The notes beneath the pieces were generated by a model that was not told the DNA's origin, did no database searches, and saw nothing but the letters and a program-made list of their open reading frames with translations. A stretch of 64,000 nt of DNA from Sphingorhabdus sp. 109 (GTDB lineage: Bacteria; Pseudomonadota; Alphaproteobacteria; Sphingomonadales; Sphingomonadaceae), in contig NZ_LR732707.1 in NCBI RefSeq assembly GCF_902506555.1, positions 1,579,138 to 1,643,137 of the forward strand. Reading direction: 5' to 3'. A program made the position numbers and the translations under genes. Below are positions 9,076 to 19,335 of the stretch, piece by piece; position 1 is the first letter of the stretch, and the number at the start of each line of letters is the position of its first letter.

Positions 9076-10919
9076 TTGGTCAGCTCGTTAACCTCGACGC
9101 CATCGGCACTCGCCCAGGCAAAGCCGTCGCCGCCATCCTTGCGGTAATCCGCTTCAAAGGCCTTGGCCGCCTTGAAATCGGCAAAGGGTCCGACCACCAG
9201 CCGGCGGGTGCGACCCCAGGGCGACGTCCAGGCCTTCCTGTCCTTGAACAGTTCGGGCTGTTTTTTCGTCATCCGCCGGAAGTCGAATTTCAGCGCATCG
9301 AGATTTGACCCCGTAGCAATCTGCACCCAATAGCGTTTCGGATGCTCCGGTTCTTTCGGTTTGGCCGGTGTTTTCTCTACCGGCTTGGCGACAATCTTAG
9401 GCTGCGGCTTGGCGGGCTCGATTTCATCGAGATCGACGGGAACAACCGAGGTTCTGGTCTCGCGATCGGGTATGTCGATGCCGCTGATTATGTCTGCAAG
9501 GGGTCGCGATGCCGGGGCGGCCGATGCTGTTTCAACCGGTGTGGACCGCTGTTGTGCCAGATCGAAATTGACCAGATTAATCGGTCCGCCAGCCTGATTT
9601 TGTCCGGCGGGAGGACTGTCTTCTGGCGGCTGAATGGTGGCAGGGGCCGGTTGTCGACCAGCGATTTCAACCTTGCGTTCGACGGTTTGTGACACCAGCA
9701 CCGGCGGCTGGCTGACGCCAAGCGTGGTAGCAAAGCCGGGAGTAGAAGACTGAGTTTCCGTCTTGATTTCAGCGGCCTGCACCGGTTCGGGTTTCACGGT
9801 CTCGACCGGATCCGGCTTTACAGGCAAGGGCTCAGGGGCCGGATCGCTGCTCGCAAAAGTCTGCGAACGGGCTGCACTGGCAGGGGCCGGTGTCGCCGCC
9901 GCTATCAGGGTCGCTGACCGGGATTCTTTTTTCTTCGCGGCGCGTTTCGTTTCACGCTCCGAAGCTCTGCGCTCCGCTGCACCGGGGCGACGGCGGGGCG
10001 ACTTGTCGGGCATGGCCAGCACGCGCGGGCGCTTGACATCGGTGCCGAGTGCCTCGCCAACCGGGATCAGGCCTGCATCGGCAGCGCCGGCATTTTCGGC
10101 AAGCTGACTGGACGCCAGCTGCACCGCCGCGACATCGACTCCGATATTCTCGCTCGCCGGGAAATGGCCGAAATGGACCGCGGCCGCCTTTTGCGCTGCC
10201 GTCAGTTTGGACATGCGATCAAAAAAGGGTTTGATGGCCTTTGCCATGCGCCGTTCCATAGTCTGTTCGACGATATCTTCTGCTTCTTTTTTCTTGCCGT
10301 TCATTGCGTAGATGAAGGCCCGGTTGCGCCAGGCATCGCGGTCGCTTTTCTGCAGCAACGGATTGAGCTGCGCATCGGCCCGGTCGACATCACCGCTAAT
10401 CCCCAGCGACACCGCATAGCGGCCAACCAGTTCATCACTGCTGCCGTAGCGCATGGCCAGTTCATAATCTTGCTGGGCTTCGCGATTACGGCCGATCAGG
10501 TCATAGGCAAGACCGCGATCGGCGGCGATTTCCCGCGGCGGGATGCCATTGGCGACCGCCTGATCAAAATAGCGGATTGCACCAAACGGATTTTCCTCCG
10601 CCAGCAACGCCCGGCCAAGGCCCACTTTGACGCGGCCGCTGGTTGAGTATATTTGGTCTGCCTTGGCCAGGAAGCCGATCGCCGCGCGCATATCGCCGAG
10701 TTCGAGAGCGGCCAGCCCGGCATCGGCCAGCGCCGAGGAATCATTGGAATTGATCGCAATCCGGCGCAGCGCATCCTGCAGGTTGTCGCTGTTCGACTGG
10801 GCGCTGGATTGGGCAAAAACGGGCAGCTGCGGCACGGCCGCGCTTGCCAGAGCGGCCGATACGGCCAGTAAAATTTTCAATTTCTGATTCACAAGATATA
10901 TAAAGGAACGATTGCGCAT
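9072..10919 (-). CDS. Secreted TPR-repeat protein with C-terminal SPOR domain
   Basis: This 615-residue protein starts with a signal peptide (LKILLAVSAALASAAV, cleavage likely after VFAQ). TPR-like helical repeats follow over roughly residues 40-230, then a long low-complexity linker rich in Pro, Ala, Lys and Glu, and a C-terminal SPOR domain over about the last 75 residues, beginning YWVQIATGS. SPOR domains bind glycan strands stripped of stem peptides at division sites. Placement directly after ftsZ fits a septal or wall-remodelling role, though that is inference. The ATG at 10919 was chosen because it begins the signal peptide. No named orthologue is recognised. Confidence 0.85.
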   Translation of the reverse strand: MRNRSFIYLVNQKLKILLAVSAALASAAVPQLPVFAQSSAQSNSDNLQDALRRIAINSNDSSALADAGLAALELGDMRAAIGFLAKADQIYSTSGRVKVGLGRALLAEENPFGAIRYFDQAVANGIPPREIAADRGLAYDLIGRNREAQQDYELAMRYGSSDELVGRYAVSLGISGDVDRADAQLNPLLQKSDRDAWRNRAFIYAMNGKKKEAEDIVEQTMERRMAKAIKPFFDRMSKLTAAQKAAAVHFGHFPASENIGVDVAAVQLASSQLAENAGAADAGLIPVGEALGTDVKRPRVLAMPDKSPRRRPGAAERRASERETKRAAKKKESRSATLIAAATPAPASAARSQTFASSDPAPEPLPVKPDPVETVKPEPVQAAEIKTETQSSTPGFATTLGVSQPPVLVSQTVERKVEIAGRQPAPATIQPPEDSPPAGQNQAGGPINLVNFDLAQQRSTPVETASAAPASRPLADIISGIDIPDRETRTSVVPVDLDEIEPAKPQPKIVAKPVEKTPAKPKEPEHPKRYWVQIATGSNLDALKFDFRRMTKKQPELFKDRKAWTSPWGRTRRLVVGPFADFKAAKAFEADYRKDGGDGFAWASADGVEVNELTK

Positions 10920-11026
10920 GAAATCAATCGTTCCTGCCTTCCGGCAAGGCCAATGGTGGCACGCGAAAGACAAACTCCCTCGCGATGCCCCATCATTCGA
11001 TCAGACAGTCTGGCGAGAACCGGAAT

Positions 11027-12550
11027 CTACTGGTTGTTCTGCCGGTTCAGAAAGCGCGGGATGTCGAGCGGATCACGGGACTTGTCATCCTCGCCATCAT
11101 CGGCGTCATCGCCTTTTGATCCGCCACGGGTCAGATTGGACATCCGCTCGAACAGCGTCCCGCCACTGGTCGCCACGCGCGGCGCAGGTGGTGCCTGGCG
11201 TGCTGCCGGTGCGGCGTCTTCGTCGGCCGGCTGGATGGCATCATCGCCCAGAATCAGTTCATCCTCTTCCGGCGCTGCGCTTTTCGAGGCAATCCCAGGC
11301 GTCAACGAAGCAAAGGATGGCGTGACGCTGAGATCATCGTCGTCACCGTAGGTTGCGACCGGCGCGGGCGAAGCCTCCGGTTCCGCTGCCGTTTCGACTT
11401 CCGGTTCCGGCTCCTGATCGGGAACCGGTGCCGAGGCGATTTCCGCTTCCTGCGCGGCTTCTTCGACGTCATCGTCGCTGGCTATGGACGAAGCAAAGCT
11501 GGACGGCGCAGACGTATCTTCCGTCTTCGCAGCCGGGCTGCCCATGGCAAAAGATGTCGATGGCGACGAAGAGGAGCGAACGCCGTCATTGTCGATGCCG
11601 GTGGCAACGACGGATACGCGGATACGCCCGTCGAGATTCGGGTTAAACGCGCTACCCCAGATGATATTGGCGTCCGGGTCGACCAGTTCGCGAATATGAT
11701 TGGCAGCTTCGTCGACCTCCATCAGGCGCATGTCCTCGCCGCCGGTGATCGAAACGATAACGCCCTTGGCGCCCTGCATCGACACGCCGTCGAGCAAGGG
11801 ATTGGCAATGGCTTTCTCCGCGGCTTCCAGCGCACGTCCGTCGCCTTCCGCTTCGCCGGTGCCCATCATCGCCTGCCCCATTTCGTGCATCACGCTGCGC
11901 ACATCGGCAAAGTCGAGGTTGATCAGGCCCGGCATGACCATCAGGTCGGTAATGCCGCGAACGCCCTGCTGCAGCACTTCGTCAGCGAGCAGAAAGGCTT
12001 CCTTGAAAGTGGTATTCGGATTGGCAACAAGGAACAGATTCTGGTTCGGAATGACGATCAGCGTGTCGACATTCTTCTGCAACTCTTCGATACCCGCTTC
12101 GGCAGCCTTCATCCGGCGCGTGCCCTCGAAAGTGAAGGGCTTGGTCACCACGCCGACGGTCAGGATGCCGCGGTCACGGGCCGCCTTGGCAATCACCGGA
12201 GCGGCGCCGGTACCGGTGCCGCCGCCCATGCCGGCAGCGATGAAACACATATGCGTGCCTTCCAGCGCCTGCTCGACCAGATCGATCGTTTCTTCGGCGG
12301 CTGCGCGACCGACCTCGGGACGCGATCCGGCACCCAGGCCCTGGGTAATATCAGGACCAAGCTGGATCCGCCGTTCGGCGGTAGAACTGTTCAGCGATTG
12401 TGCATCGGTGTTGCTGACGATGAAATCAACGCCTTCGACCTGTGCAGCAATCATGTTGGCAATCGCATTGCCCCCGGCACCGCCGACACCGATAACCGCA
12501 ATTTTCGGCTTCAGTTCTTCGACTTCTGGTGGGCCAATATTGATACTCAT
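11027..12550 (-). CDS. ftsZ: Cell division protein FtsZ
   Basis: This tubulin-like GTPase forms the cytokinetic ring. The GTP signature GGGTGTG is at residues 109-115, and the T7 synergy loop ([13 protein letters not shown]) follows at about 206-218. At 507 residues it is longer than E. coli FtsZ because of an acidic, Ala/Pro/Glu-rich linker of roughly 150 residues, a common alphaproteobacterial feature. The C-terminal peptide [12 protein letters not shown] is the conserved tail that binds FtsA and other partners. The ATG has the Shine-Dalgarno GGGAG eight or so bases upstream. It is the last dcw gene. Confidence 0.98.
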   Translation of the reverse strand: MSINIGPPEVEELKPKIAVIGVGGAGGNAIANMIAAQVEGVDFIVSNTDAQSLNSSTAERRIQLGPDITQGLGAGSRPEVGRAAAEETIDLVEQALEGTHMCFIAAGMGGGTGTGAAPVIAKAARDRGILTVGVVTKPFTFEGTRRMKAAEAGIEELQKNVDTLIVIPNQNLFLVANPNTTFKEAFLLADEVLQQGVRGITDLMVMPGLINLDFADVRSVMHEMGQAMMGTGEAEGDGRALEAAEKAIANPLLDGVSMQGAKGVIVSITGGEDMRLMEVDEAANHIRELVDPDANIIWGSAFNPNLDGRIRVSVVATGIDNDGVRSSSSPSTSFAMGSPAAKTEDTSAPSSFASSIASDDDVEEAAQEAEIASAPVPDQEPEPEVETAAEPEASPAPVATYGDDDDLSVTPSFASLTPGIASKSAAPEEDELILGDDAIQPADEDAAPAARQAPPAPRVATSGGTLFERMSNLTRGGSKGDDADDGEDDKSRDPLDIPRFLNRQNNQ

Positions 12551-12655
12551 CTCACTGTCTCCCGAGACATTTTATCGTGCTGTAATATTTGTTTAACGCT
12601 TTGCACAAATTTCCCGCAGGAATCACCCGAAAAGTAAATTTTTTTTGTCAAATTA

Positions 12656-13915
12656 CTAAAAATTTCCGCGAATAGCCGACATCAGCCGTCCGATTACTGC
12701 TGATCCGCCATATTTATGAACATTCTGGTGGCTTCTCGCCATGTAACGCAAGTCAACCGGCTCCTGCGACGCATAGAGCGCAAGCCCGGCCAGACCGGCA
12801 AATGCGGGACCGCTATGCGCTTCAGGCAGCGCGCTCAGCCCCGACGGGCGACCGATGCGCACCGTGCGGCCCAGCGCCGACTGGGCATAGTCGGCAATAC
12901 CCTTGAGTTCGGCACCACCGCCGGTCAGCACGACCTGACGACCAACCGGGCCGGTGAATCCCAGTTCCTTGAGGGAGCGACCGATTTCACCGATCAGATG
13001 ATCGAGCCGCTGGCGGATCACCGCGATCAGCTGGGCCCGGGTGATCCGGCCGTCTTCGTCACCCGCCTCACCATTGTCGTCGAGTCCCTGATTGATCACG
13101 TCATGATTGTCGCGCGGGCTGGTGGTGGCCGAGCCGTAGAAACATTTGATCCGCTCCGCCTGCGCGCGCCGCAGGCCGAAAGACGAGGCAATATCATCGG
13201 TTATATCGGCCGCACCATAAGGCAATGTCGTCAGGCCGACCAGCATGCCGCCGGCGAACAGCGAGACATTGGTCACCTCCGCCCCCATTTCGACCAGCGC
13301 CACCCCCAGTTCGCGTTCCTCGGTCGAAAGACAGGCGTTGCCAACCGCAATCGGCGAGGCAACAATCGATCTGACATTGAGATGCGCGCCACGCACGCTC
13401 ATCTCGATATTGCGAACCGGCGAGGCTTCGGCGAGGATGACATGGATATCCACGCCAAGGCGATCAGCGTGCAGACCTTTCGGTTTCTTGACGCCGTTCA
13501 GCCCGTCGAGCGTATAGAGCGCAGGCTGTGCGTGCAGCACCATCTTGCCCTTGGGATCGATGCTGTTGCGACCGGCATCAAGCAGCAGATCGATATCATC
13601 CTGCTCGATCCGGTGACCGCCCAGTTCGGTCTCGACCGAGGTCAGCATGCTCTGCAGCCCGCCGGCCGAGAAGCTGACCCAGACATCGTCAATATTGGTG
13701 CCGGCAATGCGCTCGGCCTGTTCCACCGCCGCCCTGACGTCGGTTTCGGTGGTCTCGGTATCGGCGATATAACCGCGTTTCACGCCTTTGCTGGCGTGAT
13801 GACCGGTGCCCAATACGGTCAGTTCGCCATTGTCCGTCCGCCCGGCTATCATCGCCGAAATTTTCGACGAGCCGATATCCAGAGATGTGAAGATTTTTTC
13901 TACCCGTGCCGCCAT
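12656..13915 (-). CDS. ftsA: Cell division protein FtsA
   Basis: This actin-like ATPase tethers FtsZ to the membrane. The 419-residue protein begins FTSLDIGSSKISAMIAG (phosphate-1 motif), contains the SHS2/1C subdomain, and has the adenosine motif VVLTGGGAELKG near residue 333. The C-terminal end RLMSAIRGNF is a short amphipathic membrane-targeting helix, as expected. It is separated by 105 bases from ftsZ and 54 bases from ftsQ, unlike the tightly overlapping genes upstream, so an internal promoter for ftsA or ftsZ is possible. Confidence 0.97.
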   Translation of the reverse strand: MAARVEKIFTSLDIGSSKISAMIAGRTDNGELTVLGTGHHASKGVKRGYIADTETTETDVRAAVEQAERIAGTNIDDVWVSFSAGGLQSMLTSVETELGGHRIEQDDIDLLLDAGRNSIDPKGKMVLHAQPALYTLDGLNGVKKPKGLHADRLGVDIHVILAEASPVRNIEMSVRGAHLNVRSIVASPIAVGNACLSTEERELGVALVEMGAEVTNVSLFAGGMLVGLTTLPYGAADITDDIASSFGLRRAQAERIKCFYGSATTSPRDNHDVINQGLDDNGEAGDEDGRITRAQLIAVIRQRLDHLIGEIGRSLKELGFTGPVGRQVVLTGGGAELKGIADYAQSALGRTVRIGRPSGLSALPEAHSGPAFAGLAGLALYASQEPVDLRYMARSHQNVHKYGGSAVIGRLMSAIRGNF

Positions 13916-13969
13916 CAGCCTATTCCTTCACCTCGATCATTGTCATCATGCCCCGCGCCTTCCCGTCGA

Positions 13970-14851
13970 TCAACTGTCCGGATCAGCCGGTTCGTCCTTC
14001 GGCGGCATCCGCAGATAGGCCCGTTCCGCATCGCGCAGGTCGAAATGCACGACGCCGCGGCCGAGCAGCCGGTTGATACCATCCATGCGGGCAAAATTCA
14101 GCAGTGCTGCCGACGCCGTCTCCTCCCCTTCGGGCAGGGCCAGCGTTTCGCCGCTGTCGAATTCCAGATCCCAGCGCCGGTTACCGATCCAGCTCGCCCC
14201 GGTCACCATCGGACGCAGCGCCGGCGCGACGTCGAGAAGCGAGTCCAGCTGGGAAAATTTCAGATTGGCCTTCTTGCCGACGATCACCGGCAGGTCGGGC
14301 ATTTCTTCGCGGGCAATTTCCTCGAGCGGATATCCCGTCCTGTCGATCAGCGAGAGCGTACCCTGATTTTGCCAGACGGCAACGGGCTCGCGTTCGACGA
14401 TATCGACGATCAGCGTATCGGGCAGCCGCCGCGAAATCCGCGCGTCCTTGATCCAGCCATTGGACAGCAGGTCCTCGCGCACCTCGTCAATATCGACCAG
14501 CAGCATCGAACGGTCTTTCTGCGCCAGCGTAATTTCATAGACTTTCAGCTCGTCGATGCGGTTGACACCGGTCACCTCGACCCTTTTCACTTCGAAACCG
14601 GCATTGCCGACCGCTTCGGCAAGCTCGGTCCTGATCCGGTCATTGATGCCGGAATAATGCGCAACGCTATAGGCGCCGAGAATGAACACTGCCACCAGCC
14701 CCCAGGTCAGGCCCTTCTGAACCTGTTCTTCGGTGACGGGCATGGCGCGCAATATCCTGTCGAATACGGAAACCTGCTTGACCTTGCGTCCTGCCTGTTT
14801 CCGCGGCTTGCCCCTGGCCGGCCGGTTATTGCGTTTCCGGGTTGCTGTCAT
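13970..14851 (-). CDS. ftsQ: Cell division protein FtsQ
   Basis: This bitopic divisome protein links early and late division proteins. The 293 residues comprise a basic cytoplasmic tail (RKRNNRPARGKPRKQAGRK), a membrane segment at about residues 48-66 (GLTWGLVAVFILGAYSVA), a POTRA domain starting FEVKRVEVTGVNRID, and the FtsQ beta domain with SLIDRTGYPLEE. The ATG overlaps the ddl stop as ATGA. The C-terminal end is acidic and Pro-rich. Confidence 0.95.
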   Translation of the reverse strand: MTATRKRNNRPARGKPRKQAGRKVKQVSVFDRILRAMPVTEEQVQKGLTWGLVAVFILGAYSVAHYSGINDRIRTELAEAVGNAGFEVKRVEVTGVNRIDELKVYEITLAQKDRSMLLVDIDEVREDLLSNGWIKDARISRRLPDTLIVDIVEREPVAVWQNQGTLSLIDRTGYPLEEIAREEMPDLPVIVGKKANLKFSQLDSLLDVAPALRPMVTGASWIGNRRWDLEFDSGETLALPEGEETASAALLNFARMDGINRLLGRGVVHFDLRDAERAYLRMPPKDEPADPDS

Positions 14852-15780
14852 AGCGCTTCTCTCACGATTATCTCGACCAGCTCTTCATAGCTGATTCCCA
14901 TCTGCTTCGCCTGCTCGGGTACCAAACTGAGCGGCGTCATGCCGGGTTGCGTGTTCGTTTCCAACACGAACAGACCTGCTGCGCCCTGCTCGTCATCCCA
15001 GCGGAAATCTGTGCGGGACGTCCCCTTGCATCCCAGAATCTTGTGGGCCCGAAGAGCATAGTCGAGGCATAGCTTCTCGATCTCGGCAGGAATTTCCGCA
15101 GGGCAGACATGTTGCGTCAGGCCCTCCGTATATTTGGCGGCATAATCGTAAAATCCCTGCGCGGTCCGCAACTCGGTCACGCACAGCGCCTTGTCGCCCA
15201 GCACAGCGGTTGTCAGCTCGCGACCCTTGACGAAGGGTTCGGCCAGAAGCTGGTCAAATTCCTGCCACGGCCCCTGTGCATCGCGGCTGATCGGATTGCC
15301 GTAATCGCTGTCGTCGGTGACGATCGCCACACCGACAGAAGATCCCTCGTTGACCGGCTTCAGGACATAGGGTCGCGGCAAGGGATCGGCCTCATACAGG
15401 CTGGCACTGGAAACAATCCGGCCCTTGGGCATCGGTATGCCCGCGGGCACCAGCTGCTGCTTGGTCAGTTCCTTGTCGATCGCGATCACCGAGGTGGCGA
15501 GACCGCTATGGGTATAGGGGATCTGCATCAGGTCGAGCATGCCCTGTACGCTGCCGTCTTCACCCGGCACGCCGTGCAGCGCGTTGAACACCACATCAGG
15601 CCGAAGAGCGGCGAGCACCTGCGCGACATTGCGGTCCATGTCGACACGGCTCACCTGATGGCCGTTTTTCTCGAGCGCATCGGCGACGCCATTGCCGCTG
15701 CTCAGCGATACTTCGCGTTCGGCGGACCAGCCGCCCATCAACACAGCGACGTGGAGTTTTTTTTCATTCCTAGCAGTCAT
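14848..15780 (-). CDS. ddl: D-alanine--D-alanine ligase
   Basis: This cytoplasmic ATP-grasp enzyme joins two D-alanines for the MurNAc pentapeptide. The 310-residue protein has HVAVLMGGWSAEREVSLSSG at the N-terminus, ALHGVPGEDGSVQG, VLKPVNEGSSVGV (ATP binding) and LETNTQPGMTPLSLVPEQA with the metal and substrate ligands. The ATG at 15780 begins [11 protein letters not shown] and overlaps the murB stop as ATGA, so it was preferred to an in-frame upstream codon at 15810. Confidence 0.96.
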   Translation of the reverse strand: MTARNEKKLHVAVLMGGWSAEREVSLSSGNGVADALEKNGHQVSRVDMDRNVAQVLAALRPDVVFNALHGVPGEDGSVQGMLDLMQIPYTHSGLATSVIAIDKELTKQQLVPAGIPMPKGRIVSSASLYEADPLPRPYVLKPVNEGSSVGVAIVTDDSDYGNPISRDAQGPWQEFDQLLAEPFVKGRELTTAVLGDKALCVTELRTAQGFYDYAAKYTEGLTQHVCPAEIPAEIEKLCLDYALRAHKILGCKGTSRTDFRWDDEQGAAGLFVLETNTQPGMTPLSLVPEQAKQMGISYEELVEIIVREAL

Positions 15781-16673
15781 GCTTCGTCCCCCACCCGCTG
15801 AATTTCCCAATGCAGTTCGATGCCCGAATGAGCCTTGACCCGCCTGCGCACTTCGTCGCCGAGCGCTTCGATGTCGGCAGATGTCGCGCCGCCGAGGTTC
15901 AGCAGGAAATTACAGTGTTTTTCAGACACTTGTGCCTGCCCGATTTGCAGACCACGGCAACCGGCTTCATCGACCAGCTGCCAAGCCTTTTTGCCTTCGG
16001 GATTTTTGAAGGTGGAGCCGCCGGTCTTGGAGCGCAGCGGCTGTGAGGCTTCGCGTTCATCGCCAATACGCTTCATTTCGGCGCCGATAATCGCCGGATC
16101 GCCGGGTTCACCGACCATGGTCGCGCTGACCACAATCGCGCCGTCGGGTAGCGCCGAATGGCGATAGCTGTAGCCCATGTCGGCCAGCGGGATCGTCATC
16201 CGATCACCGTTGCGCAGGATCACCTCGGCGCTCTGCAATATGTCGCAGACTTCGCGGCCATAGGCGCCGGCGTTCATGCGGACGGCGCCGCCGATCGTGC
16301 CGGGAATGCCGCGCAGAAATTCCATTCCGGCAATGCCGTGATCGCGGGCGCTGCTAGCCGCCGAAATGCCCGGCGCACCGGCGCCGCAGCGTAGTGTCAG
16401 CCCATCTGCTTCGATCGATGCAAAGGCCTTGCCCAATCTGACCACCACGCCCCGGATGCCCCCGTCGCGGATAATCAGATTGGACCCCAGGCCAAGCGGC
16501 CAGACCGCAATCGCCGGATCGAGATCGCGCAGAAATTGCTGCAGATCATCAATATCCTTCGGTTCAAACAGCCATTGCGCAGAGCCGCCGCTCTTGAACC
16601 AGACGAGCTGGGCCAGTGGCGCGTTTTCAGTCAGCTTGCCGCGGGTTTGGGGCATGGTGGCAATCGCGCTCAT
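15777..16673 (-). CDS. murB: UDP-N-acetylenolpyruvoylglucosamine reductase
   Basis: MurB reduces UDP-GlcNAc-enolpyruvate to UDP-MurNAc with NADPH and FAD. The 298 residues show [19 protein letters not shown] (FAD site), [25 protein letters not shown] and [12 protein letters not shown] (catalytic Ser), the full set of type I/IIa MurB signatures. Start and stop both overlap neighbours (murC and ddl) by four bases. murA is not in this window. Confidence 0.97.
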   Translation of the reverse strand: MSAIATMPQTRGKLTENAPLAQLVWFKSGGSAQWLFEPKDIDDLQQFLRDLDPAIAVWPLGLGSNLIIRDGGIRGVVVRLGKAFASIEADGLTLRCGAGAPGISAASSARDHGIAGMEFLRGIPGTIGGAVRMNAGAYGREVCDILQSAEVILRNGDRMTIPLADMGYSYRHSALPDGAIVVSATMVGEPGDPAIIGAEMKRIGDEREASQPLRSKTGGSTFKNPEGKKAWQLVDEAGCRGLQIGQAQVSEKHCNFLLNLGGATSADIEALGDEVRRRVKAHSGIELHWEIQRVGDEA

Positions 16674-18076
16674 TTTCGGGCCTCGGCAATATTATCTGCG
16701 AGCGCAGCGGCCCATTTGGTGATGTCCCCTGCCCCGAGGCAGATGATCATGTCTTCAGGCTGCGCTTCCTGCGCCAGTCGCTCGGCGAGAGCCTTCTGGT
16801 CCGCAACGGTCTCGGCGAGACGATGGCCTCGTGTTTTCAGGCCGGTGACCAGTGCCTCGCTGTCAATGCCTTCGATCGGATCTTCGCCGGCGACATAGAC
16901 CGGGGTCACAAACACCATGTCGGCATCGTTGAAGGCGCCCTGGAATTCTTCCATATGGTCGCGAAGGCGGGTGAAACGGTGCGGCTGGACCACGGCGATC
17001 ACGCGGCCTTGCGCACCTTCGCGCGCGGCCGACAGCACGGCCTGTATCTCGACCGGATGATGACCATAATCGTCTATGATCGTCACGCCATCGACTTCGC
17101 CAACCTTGGTGAAGCGCCGCTTGACGCCGCCGAATTGATCGAAGCCCTTGGCGATCTGTTCGTCGCTGATTCCCATTTCCAGCCCGACCGCCACGGCAGC
17201 AATCGCGTTCTGGACATTGTGACGGCCCGGCATCGGCAGTTCGATACCGGTGATCCGCCGGGTCTCGCCATCGCGGTCGCGGACATCGACGTCGAAACGG
17301 TTGCCGCCCGGAACCGGCGTGACATTGATCCCCTTGACGTCCGCCTGGGCGGAGAAACCATAAGTGATGATCCGCCGGTCGCGGATGCGCGGCAGCAGGG
17401 CCTGGACCTCGGGATGGTCAATGCACAGGATCGCAGCGCCGTAAAAGGGCACATTTTCGACAAATTCGAGGAAACTGTCCTTGATCTTGTCGAAGCTGCC
17501 ATAATGGTCGAGATGTTCGGCATCGATATTGGTGACAACCGCGATCGTGCCGTCGAGCCGCAGGAAACTGCCGTCGCTTTCGTCGGCCTCGATCACCATC
17601 CACTCGCCGGCGCCGAGCCGGGCGTTGGAGCCATATTGGTTGATGATCCCGCCGTTGATCACGGTCGGATCAATGCCACCCGTATCCAGCATGGCCGCGA
17701 CCATCGAGGTGGTGGTCGTCTTGCCATGGGTACCGGCTATCGCAATGGTCGATTTCAGCCGCATCAGCTCGGCGAGCATTTCCGCCCGGCGCACCAACGG
17801 TATCCGGCTGGCCAGCGCCGCTTCCACTTCCGGATTGCCGCGCTTGACCGCGGTCGAGGTCACGACCACCGCCGTGCCCTCGACATTTTCGGCGCTATGG
17901 CCAATTTTCACGTCAATACCCCTGGCGCGCAGGCCTTCTACAACATAGCTCTCGGCAATATCGCTGCCCTGCACCTGATAGCCGAGATTGTGCATGACCT
18001 CGGCAATGCCGGACATGCCGATGCCGCCGATACCGACGAAATGGATTGTCCCGATATCGGTGCCAACACCCTTCAC
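16670..18076 (-). CDS. murC: UDP-N-acetylmuramate--L-alanine ligase
   Basis: MurC adds L-Ala to UDP-MurNAc. The 468-residue Mur ligase has [15 protein letters not shown] at the N-terminus (UDP-binding domain), the ATP loop [15 protein letters not shown] at about residue 116, and [12 protein letters not shown] with [11 protein letters not shown]. It overlaps murG and murB by four bases each. Confidence 0.97.
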   Translation of the reverse strand: MKGVGTDIGTIHFVGIGGIGMSGIAEVMHNLGYQVQGSDIAESYVVEGLRARGIDVKIGHSAENVEGTAVVVTSTAVKRGNPEVEAALASRIPLVRRAEMLAELMRLKSTIAIAGTHGKTTTTSMVAAMLDTGGIDPTVINGGIINQYGSNARLGAGEWMVIEADESDGSFLRLDGTIAVVTNIDAEHLDHYGSFDKIKDSFLEFVENVPFYGAAILCIDHPEVQALLPRIRDRRIITYGFSAQADVKGINVTPVPGGNRFDVDVRDRDGETRRITGIELPMPGRHNVQNAIAAVAVGLEMGISDEQIAKGFDQFGGVKRRFTKVGEVDGVTIIDDYGHHPVEIQAVLSAAREGAQGRVIAVVQPHRFTRLRDHMEEFQGAFNDADMVFVTPVYVAGEDPIEGIDSEALVTGLKTRGHRLAETVADQKALAERLAQEAQPEDMIICLGAGDITKWAAALADNIAEARK

Positions 18077-19335
18077 TGCACGCCATCCTTTGCCAGTGCT
18101 TCCTTGCGAGCCGTCAGCCTTTGCGGCGCCGCATTCCCGGCTTTCATTGTCTTGCCCAGCGGAGAAGTCCCGATGCTCTCGACCAGGTCAGCCAGATCGC
18201 TCACCGCTTCAGGGCGTCCGCAGGATCTTGCGCAGCGGGCGGCATTTTCCAGCGCGCCGGTGCTCAAGGCGATTTTCTGGATCTGTTTGACCATCGCCCC
18301 GCGCATCTTGTCCAGCGCGGCGGATTGCTGCAGGCGCAGCTTGTTGGTCTTGTCGTCGCTGCCGCTGTCGAAATTCCGTGTCGTGATAGCGGGCTGCCGG
18401 ATAACCCGGGCGCCGCCCGCCGCCACCATTTCCTTGACATTGTAAGTCTGATGATCATCCATCGCGCTGGGAAGCGGGATCAGGATCGCCGGCCGGCCGG
18501 CCGTGGTCAGCTCGGCAATGGTCGAAGCCCCTGCCCGGCCGATAACCAGATGCGCCCAGCCCAGCCGGTCCGGCAGATCGGGCAGATAGGTGGCCAGCTC
18601 TGCCGGAATATCATGTTCGGCATATTTCGCCCGCACCCGCTCGATATCGTCTTCCCGGCATTGCTGGGTAATCTGCAGACGGCGGCGCAAATGCACCGGC
18701 AACATCGCCATGGCATCCGGCACGACATCGGAAAGAATGGAGGCACCCTGGCTGCCGCCGGTCACCAATACGCGGAAAATTCCGTCTTCGGCCAGAACCG
18801 GATAACGTTCGTCGCGCAGCGCCACGACTTCCTCGCGCACCGGATTGCCGACCAGATGGACCTTTTCCTGATATTTCGGCTTGATCCGCAGCACGTCGGG
18901 ATAGGCCGTGGCTATGGCGTTGACCGAACGGGATGCGAGCCGGTTGACCCGGCCGAGGACCGCATTCTGTTCGTGCACGATCGTCGGTATGTCCTTGCTG
19001 TTCGCAGCGAGCAGCGCGGGATAGGCCGGATAGCCGCCGAAGCCGACAACCGCCGACGGCTGGAATGTATCATATAGCTGCATCGCCATCCGGCGCCCTT
19101 TCAGGATAGCGCGCGTTCCGCCAACCCAGCTGCGCGGGTCCTTGGTAATCCGGCCGGCGGGCAGGACATGCACCTGCGCCTCTTCGATCATGCCGGGTAT
19201 TTTCGCGCCGCGTTCATCGGTAATCATCGCGACCCGGTGACCGCGCAGAACCAGTTCCTTGGCCAGCGCATAGGCAGGGATCATATGCCCACCGGTGCCG
19301 CCAGCTGCCAGAACATAATGTTTCGAAAAACTCAT
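18073..19335 (-). CDS. murG: Lipid II synthase MurG (GlcNAc transferase)
   Basis: This peripheral membrane GT28 enzyme transfers GlcNAc from UDP-GlcNAc to lipid I. The N-terminal loop [16 protein letters not shown] and [16 protein letters not shown] are the lipid I-side glycine loops. [13 protein letters not shown] and [13 protein letters not shown] with [14 protein letters not shown] form the UDP-GlcNAc site. At 420 residues it is longer than E. coli MurG (355); most of the difference is a C-terminal extension and an insert near residues 325-345. It overlaps ftsW and murC by four bases each. Confidence 0.96.
   Translation of the reverse strand: MSFSKHYVLAAGGTGGHMIPAYALAKELVLRGHRVAMITDERGAKIPGMIEEAQVHVLPAGRITKDPRSWVGGTRAILKGRRMAMQLYDTFQPSAVVGFGGYPAYPALLAANSKDIPTIVHEQNAVLGRVNRLASRSVNAIATAYPDVLRIKPKYQEKVHLVGNPVREEVVALRDERYPVLAEDGIFRVLVTGGSQGASILSDVVPDAMAMLPVHLRRRLQITQQCREDDIERVRAKYAEHDIPAELATYLPDLPDRLGWAHLVIGRAGASTIAELTTAGRPAILIPLPSAMDDHQTYNVKEMVAAGGARVIRQPAITTRNFDSGSDDKTNKLRLQQSAALDKMRGAMVKQIQKIALSTGALENAARCARSCGRPEAVSDLADLVESIGTSPLGKTMKAGNAAPQRLTARKEALAKDGVQ

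Noticed and set aside
12716-14890. A 724-codon open frame on the plus strand
   Set aside because: It is antisense to ftsA and ftsQ, and its composition is that of a shadow frame.
16616-18445. A 609-codon open frame on the plus strand
   Set aside because: It is antisense to murC and murG, which carry complete family signatures.
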